In this document: piece by piece, positions 58,281-64,000 of the stretch | How the letters are laid out: each line of letters opens with the position of its first letter | Position numbering within the stretch: the stretch's first letter is position 1 | NCBI RefSeq assembly: GCF_011326725.1 | Contig: NZ_JAANCO010000001.1 | Span: 1,302,001 to 1,366,000 of the forward strand | Reading direction: 5' to 3' | DNA: 64,000 nt | Source: Microbacterium excoecariae | GTDB lineage: Bacteria; Actinomycetota; Actinomycetes; Actinomycetales; Microbacteriaceae | Notes under the pieces: generated by a model | Seen by the model: only the letters and a program-made list of their open reading frames with translations | What the model was told of the DNA's origin: nothing | Databases searched by the model: none | Translations under genes and position numbers: made by a program

Positions 58281-58885
58281 TCGGGCTCTACCGCCCGGGA
58301 ACGAGCGCGCTGCACCGCGCGCCCGCCGGCGCGAAGGTCGCGGCGCTCGCGGTCCTCGCGGTCGCCGCGACCCTCCTCGTCCGCACGCCCCTCGCCGGGG
58401 CCGCGGCCCTCGCGGCGACCCTCGTCGCCTTCGCCGCCGGGGCGCTCGGCGTCGCCGCGTGGGCCGCGCAGGTCTGGGCGATGCGGTGGCTCGTGGTCCT
58501 CGTCGCCGGATCCCAGTGGATCTTCCTCGGCCCCGCGGAGGCGGCCGCCGGCACCGCGCGGGTGGTCACGGTGCTCCTGCTCGCCGCCGTCGTCACGATG
58601 ACGACGCCGACCAGCGAGATGATCGACGCCCTCGAGCGCGCGCTCGCGCCGCTTGCCCGCGTCGGCGTGGATCCGTGGCGCGTGGCGTTCGTCGTGCAGC
58701 TGACCATCGCCGTCGTCCCCGTCGTCGGTTCGCTGTGGCACCGCGTCGCGGAGGCGCGGCGGGCGCGCGGGGTCCGGCTCGGGCCGCGCGCCGTGGTCAC
58801 GCTCCTCGTGCTCGCGCTGCGGTACGCCGACGAGGTCGGCGACGCCCTCACCGCTCGCGGGATCGCCCCAGCCGCGCGGCGATAG
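58277..58885 (+). CDS. bioN: Biotin ECF transporter transmembrane subunit BioN
   Basis: 202 aa, EcfT family. N-terminal LYRPGTSALHRAPAGAKVAALAVL, about four to five helices, and the ATPase-coupling motif AEARRARGVRLGPR (Ala-Arg-x-Ala-Arg-Gly type) near residue 160. Shorter than the average EcfT (about 260 aa), as usual for BioN. Last gene of bioYMN; a separate promoter for the ABC-F gene follows at once. Confidence 0.93.
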   Translation: MIGLYRPGTSALHRAPAGAKVAALAVLAVAATLLVRTPLAGAAALAATLVAFAAGALGVAAWAAQVWAMRWLVVLVAGSQWIFLGPAEAAAGTARVVTVLLLAAVVTMTTPTSEMIDALERALAPLARVGVDPWRVAFVVQLTIAVVPVVGSLWHRVAEARRARGVRLGPRAVVTLLVLALRYADEVGDALTARGIAPAARR

Positions 58886-58888
58886 GAT
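58883..58888 (+). promoter_or_regulatory. -10 element TAGGAT for the ABC-F gene
   Basis: TAGGAT overlaps the end of bioN (stop at 58883-58885). A TTG follows after 6 nt, in frame, but GAGAGAGGG and GTG 58940 downstream give the normal protein start. Confidence 0.45.
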
Positions 58889-58939
58889 GGGGGGTTGGCG
58901 CGCCCCGCGCCGACAGCCGTGAGAGAGGGATCCCGATTC

Positions 58940-60538
58940 GTGCTTGCCGTCAGTGACCTCGAGATCCGCGTGGGCGCACGCCTCCTCATGAGCGGCGTCA
59001 GCTTCCGCGTGGGCGACGGCGACAAGGTGGGTCTCGTCGGGCGCAACGGCGCCGGGAAGACCACGCTCACCAAGGTGCTCTCGGGGGATCTCCCGCCGGC
59101 CGACGGCACGGTGACGCTCTCCGGCGAGCTCGGGTATCTGCCCCAGGATCCGCGATCCGGGGATCCGGAGGAGCTCGCGCGCACGCGGATCCTCAACGCG
59201 CGCGACCTCGGCGACCTGCAGGCGGGCATCGCGCAGGCGACCGAGGAGATGGGATCCGCGGATCCCGCCGTCGCCGAGAAGGCCATGAGGCGCTTCGGGC
59301 GCCTCACGGAGCGCTTCGAGGCGATCGGCGGATACGCGGCCGAGGCGGAGGCCGCGACCATCGCGCACAACCTCTCGCTGCCGGACCGGATCCTGGACCA
59401 GCCCCTCAAGACGCTGTCGGGCGGCCAGCGCCGCCGCATCGAGCTCGCGCGGATCCTCTTCAGCGACGCCGACACGATGATTCTCGACGAGCCGACCAAC
59501 CACCTCGACGCCGACAGCGTCGTCTGGCTGCGCGAGTTCCTGAAGACCTATCGCGGCGGGCTCATCGTCATCAGCCACGACGTCGATCTCGTCGGCGAGA
59601 CGGTCAACCGGGTGTTCTACCTCGACGCCAACCGCCAGGTCATCGACACCTACAACATGGGCTGGAAGCACTACCTCCGCCAGCGCGTGGCGGACGAGGA
59701 GCGACGCAAGAAGGAGCGCGCGAACGCCGAAAAGAAGGCCAGCGCGCTCCAGCAGCAGGCCGCGAAGTTCGGCGCGAAGGCGACCAAGGCCGCGGCCGCC
59801 CACCAGATGCAGGCGCGCGCGGAGAAGCTGCTCGCCGGCCTGGACGAGGTGCGGCAGGAGGACAAGGTCGCGAGCATCCGGTTCCCGAAGCCGGCCGCCT
59901 GCGGCAAGACGCCGCTCATGGCTTCCAGCCTCTCGAAGTCCTACGGCGCGCTCGAGATCTTCGCGGGCGTCGACCTCGCCATCGACCGCGGCTCGAAGGT
60001 CGTCGTGCTGGGGCTGAACGGCGCCGGCAAGACCACGCTGTTGCGGATCCTCGCGGGCGTCGACGCCTCCGACACGGGCCAGATCGAGCCGGGCCACGGG
60101 CTCAAGATCGGCTACTACGCCCAGGAGCACGAGAACCTCGACGTCGATCGCAGCGTGCTCCAGAACATGATGTCGTCGGCGCCCAACCTGAACGAGACCG
60201 AGGCGCGCAAGGTGCTCGGATCCTTCCTCTTCACGGGCGACGACGTGCACAAGCCGGCCGGCGTGCTCTCGGGCGGCGAGAAGACGCGGCTCTCGCTCGC
60301 GACGCTCGTCGTCTCCAGCGCGAACGTGCTGCTCCTGGACGAGCCGACCAACAACCTCGATCCCGCCAGCCGCGACGAGATCCTCGGCGCGCTCGCGCAC
60401 TACGAGGGCGCCGTCGTTCTCGTCTCGCACGACGAGGGCGCGGTCCAGGCGCTGAACCCCGAGCGGGTGCTCCTGCTCCCGGACGGCGTCGAGGACATCT
60501 GGAACAAGAGCTACATCGACCTCATCACCCTCGCCTGA
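58940..60538 (+). CDS. ABC-F family ATPase
   Basis: 532 aa with two ABC modules and no membrane helices. Module 1: Walker A VGRNGAGKTTLTKVL (about residue 33), signature LSGGQRRRIELARIL, Walker B MILDEPTNHLDAD. The linker (about 240-300) is helical and Lys/Ala-rich (ADEERRKKERANAEKKASALQQQ, given in part), as in ribosome-binding ABC-F proteins. Module 2: LGLNGAGKTTLLRIL, LSGGEKTRLSLA, LLLDEPTNNLDPAS. It belongs to the actinobacterial housekeeping group that acts on the ribosome; a role in antibiotic resistance is not implied. GTG 58940 is supported by GAGAGAGGG. Confidence 0.9.
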   Translation: MLAVSDLEIRVGARLLMSGVSFRVGDGDKVGLVGRNGAGKTTLTKVLSGDLPPADGTVTLSGELGYLPQDPRSGDPEELARTRILNARDLGDLQAGIAQATEEMGSADPAVAEKAMRRFGRLTERFEAIGGYAAEAEAATIAHNLSLPDRILDQPLKTLSGGQRRRIELARILFSDADTMILDEPTNHLDADSVVWLREFLKTYRGGLIVISHDVDLVGETVNRVFYLDANRQVIDTYNMGWKHYLRQRVADEERRKKERANAEKKASALQQQAAKFGAKATKAAAAHQMQARAEKLLAGLDEVRQEDKVASIRFPKPAACGKTPLMASSLSKSYGALEIFAGVDLAIDRGSKVVVLGLNGAGKTTLLRILAGVDASDTGQIEPGHGLKIGYYAQEHENLDVDRSVLQNMMSSAPNLNETEARKVLGSFLFTGDDVHKPAGVLSGGEKTRLSLATLVVSSANVLLLDEPTNNLDPASRDEILGALAHYEGAVVLVSHDEGAVQALNPERVLLLPDGVEDIWNKSYIDLITLA

Positions 60539-60550
60539 GAAGGCTCAGGC
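60533..60550. terminator. Palindrome spanning two convergent stop codons
   Basis: GCCTGAG-AAGG-CTCAGGC contains the TGA of the ABC-F gene on one strand and the TGA of SURF1 on the other. Perfect 7-bp arms with a 4-nt loop. It may act as a compact bidirectional terminator. Confidence 0.4.
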
Positions 60551-61387
60551 GCGCGCGTCGAGCAGAGCGTCCTCCGCGTCCGCATCGGCGTCGCGACGGC
60601 GGCGCCGCGGGCGCGGGGGAGCCGGCTCGTCGTCCTCGTCCTCGTCCGGCCGCTCGTCCTCGCTCCGCGCGCGGATCTCCGTCCGGATCATGTACCCGAT
60701 GAACACGAAGCCCATCACCGCGAATAGGATCCACTGGATCGCATACGACAGGTGGGGGCCGGGATCCTCCTCGGGCGCCGCGAGCGCCGCGGGCGCCTCG
60801 GCGGGCGCGGGATCCTCGCTCACCATGAGGGCGTAGGCCGTCGTGATCGTGCCCTCGCCCGCGACCTCGGCGACGCTCGGCGCGTGGATCGTCGGCAGCT
60901 GCCCCTCGGGCGCGCTGCGCCCCGACGTGGGGAGCGGCTCGCTCGGCCGGAGCCGGGCGACGACCGTCACGGTGCCCGTCGGCGCCTCGGGCACGGCCTC
61001 CGCGCCGCCGTCGTACGCGGGGGGCACCCAGCCGCGGTCGACCGCGAGGATCCGCCCGTCGGTCAGCTGGAAGGGCACGATCACCTCGTAGGCGCTCGTG
61101 CCGCCCTGGGCGCGGTTGCGCGCGAGGAGCTGGTCGCCCGTCAGGTACGTGCCTTCGAGGATCACGGGGCGCCACTCGTCGCCCGCGTCGAAGTCGTCCG
61201 TGCCCGCGATGAGGTCCGCGAGCGGAACGGGGGCGGCGTCGTAGTTGTCCGCGATGAGCTGGTTGGCGGCCTCGCGCTGTTCGTTCCGCTCGAACTGCCA
61301 GTGGGAGAGGAACCCGCACACGACCGCGAACGCGATCGCGACGAGGACGTACGCCGACCACCGCCCGGCGCGCGGCCAGCGCTTCAC
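60545..61387 (-). CDS. SURF1-family cytochrome oxidase assembly protein
   Basis: 280 aa. Helix 1 (YVLVAIAFAVVCGFLSHWQFERN) and a C-terminal helix (SYAIQWILFAVMGFVFIGYMI) flank an extracytoplasmic domain with RPVILEGTYLTGDQLLARNR and AVDRGWVPP, the SURF1 signatures. A charged cytoplasmic tail of about 50 residues (Asp/Glu then Arg) follows. SURF1 helps insert heme A into the cytochrome aa3 oxidase, which fits ctaA and ctaB elsewhere in the window. Coupled by 4-nt overlap to a small upstream protein. Confidence 0.9.
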   Translation of the reverse strand: MKRWPRAGRWSAYVLVAIAFAVVCGFLSHWQFERNEQREAANQLIADNYDAAPVPLADLIAGTDDFDAGDEWRPVILEGTYLTGDQLLARNRAQGGTSAYEVIVPFQLTDGRILAVDRGWVPPAYDGGAEAVPEAPTGTVTVVARLRPSEPLPTSGRSAPEGQLPTIHAPSVAEVAGEGTITTAYALMVSEDPAPAEAPAALAAPEEDPGPHLSYAIQWILFAVMGFVFIGYMIRTEIRARSEDERPDEDEDDEPAPPRPRRRRRDADADAEDALLDARA

Positions 61388-61629
61388 GCGGCGGCCTCGG
61401 GCAGGTCGACGTCGGTGCCGTCCGTCAGCCCCGCGCGGATCGCCACGGGGAATCCGCGGGACGCGAGGAAATCGTGCAGGTACGGGGCGTGCTCCGCGCA
61501 GGCGAGCCAGACCTTGCGGCGCTCGGCGGTGTGGATCCGCGGGTTGCGCCACACCACGCTCAGGCTCGCGCCCTCGCGGCAGCCCGCGCGCGAGCACTGC
61601 GGCGTGCCCGGATCCATCCCGAGGATCAC
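61384..61629 (-). CDS. Small Cys-rich, possibly zinc-binding protein
   Basis: 81 aa. Contains CSRAGC (residues about 11-16) and WLACAEHAPYL (about 43-53), a C-x4-C ... C-x2-H arrangement that could bind zinc. No signal or membrane segment. Translationally coupled to both neighbours (4-nt overlaps with the DUF3099 gene and with SURF1). I have seen this gene order in other Microbacteriaceae, but no function is established to my knowledge. Confidence 0.75.
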   Translation of the reverse strand: MILGMDPGTPQCSRAGCREGASLSVVWRNPRIHTAERRKVWLACAEHAPYLHDFLASRGFPVAIRAGLTDGTDVDLPEAAA

Positions 61630-61985
61630 GGGCGCTCCTCGGCGCGGCCGCTCTCGTCCATGCGGAAGACGCCCGGATCCTCGTCGCTCGTCGTGGGCTC
61701 GGCGGGTCGCGGGGCCTCGATGGCGATCTCGGGGCGCTCGGCGGCGGGGGAGAGCACGGACTGCGCCTGGTTCGCGATGACGACCGCGAAATACGGCAGG
61801 AAGATCGCACCGACGCCGAGGATCGCCGTATGCCATCCCCACGGCTGGATCGCGAACATCAGCACGACGCAGACGGTGCGGATCGCCATCGTGATGACGT
61901 ACTGCCGCATCCGCGCGGTCTCGTCGGCCTCGGGAGAGGCGGGGATCGAGGTCGCGGTCTGCGAGCGGGTGCGGCGGGTCTTCAC
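61626..61985 (-). CDS. DUF3099 membrane protein
   Basis: 119 aa. Two membrane helices, residues about 28-45 (YVITMAIRTVCVVLMFAI) and 52-72 (HTAILGVGAIFLPYFAVVIAN), separated by a Gly-Trp turn, and a hydrophilic acidic tail. The pattern matches DUF3099, an actinobacterial family of unknown function often next to SURF1 and fabG. TAGAAT (62000-61995) lies 9 nt before the GTG, so the leader is at most a few nt. First gene of DUF3099-small protein-SURF1. Confidence 0.82.
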   Translation of the reverse strand: MKTRRTRSQTATSIPASPEADETARMRQYVITMAIRTVCVVLMFAIQPWGWHTAILGVGAIFLPYFAVVIANQAQSVLSPAAERPEIAIEAPRPAEPTTSDEDPGVFRMDESGRAEERP

Positions 61986-62019
61986 GATCGTCCCATTCTA
62001 CGCCGCGGATCCGCCGCGA

Positions 62020-62025
62020 TAGGCT
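62020..62025 (+). promoter_or_regulatory. -10 element TAGGCT for fabG
   Basis: TAGGCT about 35 nt before the fabG ATG, with CAGGAG (62049-62054) as ribosome site. Confidence 0.45.
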
Positions 62026-62059
62026 GGCGGGCGGCCGTTTCGTCGACACAGGAGATCCC

Positions 62060-62779
62060 ATGAGCACAGCCGCAGCAGACCGCGTCGCCCTCGTGACGGG
62101 AGGCAACCGCGGCATCGGCCGCGCGATCGCGGAGCGGCTTGTCGCCGACGGTTATCGCGTCGCGGTGACGGCGCGATCAGGATCCGGCCCCGCGAACACC
62201 CTGACCGTCACGGCCGACGTCACGGACGGGGCGTCGCTCGACGAGGCCGTGCGCACCGTCGAGGCGGAGCTCGGACCCGTCACGACCGTGGTCGCGAACG
62301 CCGGGATCACGAAGGACACGCTCCTCATGCGCATGAGCGACGACGACTTCTCCGCCGTCGTCGACACGAACCTCGGCGGCGCCTTCCGCACCGTCAAGCG
62401 CGCCGTTAAGTCGATGATCAAGGCCCGGCGCGGCCGCATCATCCTCGTGTCGAGCGTCTCGGGCCTGTTCGGCGTGGCGGGCCAGGCGAACTACTCGGCG
62501 TCCAAGGCCGGCCTCGTGGGTTTCGCGCGCGCGATCACGCGCGAGCTCGGCGGGCGCGGCATCACGGCCAACGTCGTGGCGCCCGGGTTCATCGAGAGCG
62601 ACATGACCGCGGAGCTCGACGACGCGACCCAGGCCACGTACAAGAAGCAGATCCCGGCGGGCCGCTACGGCTCCCCGGAAGAGATCGCGGCCGTCGTCTC
62701 CTGGCTCGCGAGCGACGAGGCGGCCTACATCTCGGGCGCCGTGATCCCCGTCGACGGCGGCCTCGGCATGGGCCACTGA
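62060..62779 (+). CDS. fabG: 3-oxoacyl-ACP reductase
   Basis: 239 aa classical SDR. Cofactor motif VTGGNRGIGRAIA near residues 12-24; VANAGITKDTLLMRM, which is typical of FabG; catalytic Ser in VSSVSGLFG and Tyr/Lys in ANYSASKAGLVG; C-terminus YISGAVIPVDGGLGMGH. It reduces 3-oxoacyl-ACP with NADPH in fatty acid synthesis; in actinobacteria with type I synthase, FabG1-like proteins may serve other acyl chains. Normal ribosome site. Convergent with serB; a perfect long inverted repeat lies between. Confidence 0.92.
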   Translation: MSTAAADRVALVTGGNRGIGRAIAERLVADGYRVAVTARSGSGPANTLTVTADVTDGASLDEAVRTVEAELGPVTTVVANAGITKDTLLMRMSDDDFSAVVDTNLGGAFRTVKRAVKSMIKARRGRIILVSSVSGLFGVAGQANYSASKAGLVGFARAITRELGGRGITANVVAPGFIESDMTAELDDATQATYKKQIPAGRYGSPEEIAAVVSWLASDEAAYISGAVIPVDGGLGMGH

Positions 62780-62798
62780 CCCCACATCCACTGACCGC

Positions 62799-62863
62799 AA
62801 GTCCACATTTCTCCGGTAAGTCTCACCGCGGAGCGGTGAGACTTACCGGAGAAATGTGGACTT
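62799..62863. repeat. Perfect 31-bp inverted repeat between fabG and serB
   Basis: Arms 62799-62829 and 62833-62863 are perfect reverse complements; the loop is GGA. The arm (AAGTCCACATTTCTCCGGTA at its outer end) is clearly less GC-rich than its surroundings. The outer flanks also carry TGACC (62792-62796) and GGTCA (62868-62872). It could act as a bidirectional terminator or be a small palindromic mobile unit. I saw no second copy in the window. Confidence 0.85.
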
Positions 62864-62869
62864 AGGGGG

Positions 62870-63502
62870 TCAGGGGAGCAGGGGGATGAGCTGCGCGAGG
62901 TCGACGGGGCCGACGGCGACGGGCGCCTCGGCGCGCACGCGGGGCTTCGCGTTGAACGCCACGCCCAGGCCGGCCGCCGCGATCATGCGCAGGTCGTTCG
63001 CGCCGTCGCCGATCGCGAGGGTGCGCGACATCGGCACGCCCCGCTCGGTCGCCCACGCGGCAAGTTGGGCGGCCTTGGCCTCGGCGTCGACGATGGGTCC
63101 GGACACCCGCCCGGTCAGCGCGCCGCCTTCGACCTCGAGCCGGTTCGCGCGCCACACGTCGACGCCGAGCGACGGCGCGAGGTCGTCGAGGATTTCGTGG
63201 AACCCGCCCGACACGACGCCGACCTCGCCGCCGCGGTCGTGCACGGCGTCGAGGAGCGCCGTGACGCCGGGGGTCGGCTCGATCCGCGCGCGCACCCGCG
63301 CGAACGCCGCGACCGGCACGCCGGCCAGCGCCTCGACACGCGAGCGCAGGCTCGCGGCGAAGTCGACCTCGCCGCGCATGGCCGCCTCGGTCGCCCGGGC
63401 GACCTCGGCGCCGCGGCCGGCCTCATCGGCGATCAGCTCGATGACCTCGTTGCGGATGAGGGTGGAGTCGGCGTCGAGCACGACGAGAAAACGCGCAGTC
63501 AC
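62870..63502 (-). CDS. serB: Phosphoserine phosphatase
   Basis: 210 aa HAD phosphatase, last step of serine synthesis. Motif I VVLDADSTLIRNEVIELIA (nucleophile and acid/base Asp), motif II VVSGGFHEIL, motif IV IGDGANDLRMIAAAG. It is the single-domain form; the ACT regulatory domains found in mycobacterial SerB are absent. GTG 63502 is chosen because TAGGGT (63516-63511) lies 8 nt upstream; the GTG at 63508 is only 2 nt after that element. Confidence 0.92.
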   Translation of the reverse strand: MTARFLVVLDADSTLIRNEVIELIADEAGRGAEVARATEAAMRGEVDFAASLRSRVEALAGVPVAAFARVRARIEPTPGVTALLDAVHDRGGEVGVVSGGFHEILDDLAPSLGVDVWRANRLEVEGGALTGRVSGPIVDAEAKAAQLAAWATERGVPMSRTLAIGDGANDLRMIAAAGLGVAFNAKPRVRAEAPVAVGPVDLAQLIPLLP

Positions 63503-63510
63503 GTTCACCG

Positions 63511-63516
63511 ACCCTA
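63511..63516 (-). promoter_or_regulatory. -10 element TAGGGT, leaderless serB
   Basis: TAGGGT on the minus strand, 8-nt spacer, GTG 63502. Only 14 bp from the oppositely directed TAGGCT of the ABC gene. Confidence 0.5.
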
Positions 63517-63530
63517 CTGACTCCGCTCGG

Positions 63531-63536
63531 TAGGCT
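63531..63536 (+). promoter_or_regulatory. -10 element TAGGCT, leaderless ABC ATPase gene
   Basis: TAGGCT, 7-nt spacer, ATG 63544. Confidence 0.55.
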
Positions 63537-63543
63537 CATACCC

Positions 63544-64000
63544 ATGACCACCGTGCTCGAGATGACCGACGTCGTCGTGCGTCGAAACGGCCGCAACATC
63601 GTCGATGGCGTCACGTGGAAGGTGGGCGCGGACGAGCGGTGGGTGGTGCTCGGCCCGAACGGAGCCGGCAAGACGACGCTCCTCCAGATGGCCGACACCC
63701 TGCTGCACCCGACGTCGGGCACGGTCGACATCCTGGGTGAGCGCCTCGGGAAGACCGACGTCTTCGGGCTGCGCCCCCTGATCGGCTTTGCGTCGACGGC
63801 GCTCGGGCGGCGGATTCCCGCCGACGAGACGGTGCGCAACGTGGTCATGACCGCCGCCTACGCGGTCACGGGACGCTGGAACGAGGAGTACGAGAGCATC
63901 GACGAGCGCCGCGCCCTGCGGGTGCTCGAGCAGTGGCAGCTCGCGCACCTCGCGGATCGCACCTTCGGCACGCTGAGCGACGGCGAGCGCAAGCGCGTCG
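63544..64000 (+). CDS. ABC transporter ATP-binding protein (3'-truncated by window end)
   Basis: The first 152 residues are visible. Walker A VLGPNGAGKTTLLQMAD (about residue 37), Q-loop region FASTALGRRIPADETV, and the signature LSDGERKRV with Asp in place of the second Gly, at the window edge. Walker B lies outside. No membrane segment. The LSDGE variant occurs in a group of soluble actinobacterial ABC ATPases near serB. Whether a permease follows cannot be seen. Confidence 0.85.
   Translation, partial: MTTVLEMTDVVVRRNGRNIVDGVTWKVGADERWVVLGPNGAGKTTLLQMADTLLHPTSGTVDILGERLGKTDVFGLRPLIGFASTALGRRIPADETVRNVVMTAAYAVTGRWNEEYESIDERRALRVLEQWQLAHLADRTFGTLSDGERKRV

Noticed and set aside
58940..60538. 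The ABC-F gene as an antibiotic-resistance determinant
   Set aside because: It looks like the housekeeping actinobacterial ABC-F type and sits beside core genes. Nothing in the sequence points to resistance.

Overview
The window is high-GC chromosomal DNA (roughly 70% G+C, judged by eye) from an actinobacterium. The best fit is Microbacteriaceae, in or near Microbacterium. The lineage signs are WhiA, RbpA, OpcA, an actinobacterial-type ABC-F protein, a BioQ/BioYMN biotin locus, a SURF1/DUF3099 cluster, a levodione-reductase-like dehydrogenase known from Leifsonia-type bacteria, and many genes whose -10 hexamer (TANNNT) lies 6-8 nt before the start codon, the arrangement expected for leaderless mRNAs. 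No rRNA, tRNA, CRISPR array, insertion sequence or prophage was recognised. Almost all of the DNA is coding.

Layout. 1-3.4 kb: the end of a GH51 arabinofuranosidase, a covalent-flavin alditol oxidase and a LacI regulator (sugar use). 3.4-7.3 kb: a formylglycine-type sulfatase and its PadR regulator, divergent from an MFS carrier. 7.3-9.3 kb: a MarR-controlled MFS exporter and a small membrane protein. 9.35-11.5 kb: otsA-otsB for trehalose. 11.6-16.8 kb: ilvD-ilvB-ilvN-ilvC for branched-chain amino acids. 16.9-20.0 kb: an unknown 153-aa protein, a DUF4190-like membrane protein, a DoxX protein and an SDR dehydrogenase. 20.2-23.3 kb: rpsA, then an uncharacterised lipoprotein/PKD-like secreted protein pair that carries a low-GC patch. 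23.3-32.9 kb: coaE, uvrB, uvrA, uvrC, rapZ, whiA. 33.0-37.6 kb: sodA, gap, pgk, tpiA, secG, rbpA.

37.7-45.8 kb (minus strand): one tightly overlapped operon, tkt-tal-pgi-zwf-opcA-pgl, covering the pentose phosphate pathway. 46.1-49.4 kb: cyoE/ctaB, a DHA2-type MFS pump and ctaA, so both heme-A synthesis steps are present. 49.7-53.8 kb: sufB-sufD-Rieske ferredoxin-sufC-sufT for Fe-S assembly, without SufS/SufU. 53.8-56.4 kb: a MalY-type C-S lyase coupled to an MFS carrier. 56.4-58.9 kb: bioQ divergent from bioY-bioM-bioN, with two tandem operators. 58.9-64 kb: an ABC-F factor, SURF1 with two small coupled proteins, fabG, a perfect 31-bp inverted repeat, serB, and the start of an ABC ATPase cut off by the window end.

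Most of the window is ordinary housekeeping. The points worth checking are regulatory or compositional: widespread leaderless starts, a leaderless leader-peptide candidate in front of the levodione-reductase homologue, LexA-like boxes at uvrA and uvrB, tandem BioQ sites over overlapping divergent -10 elements, an excess of GGATCC in all reading frames, a recombinant-looking patch at 22 kb, and the 31-bp palindrome at 62.8 kb. I did not find a clearly new multi-gene system. The least understood unit is the lipoprotein/PKD pair.
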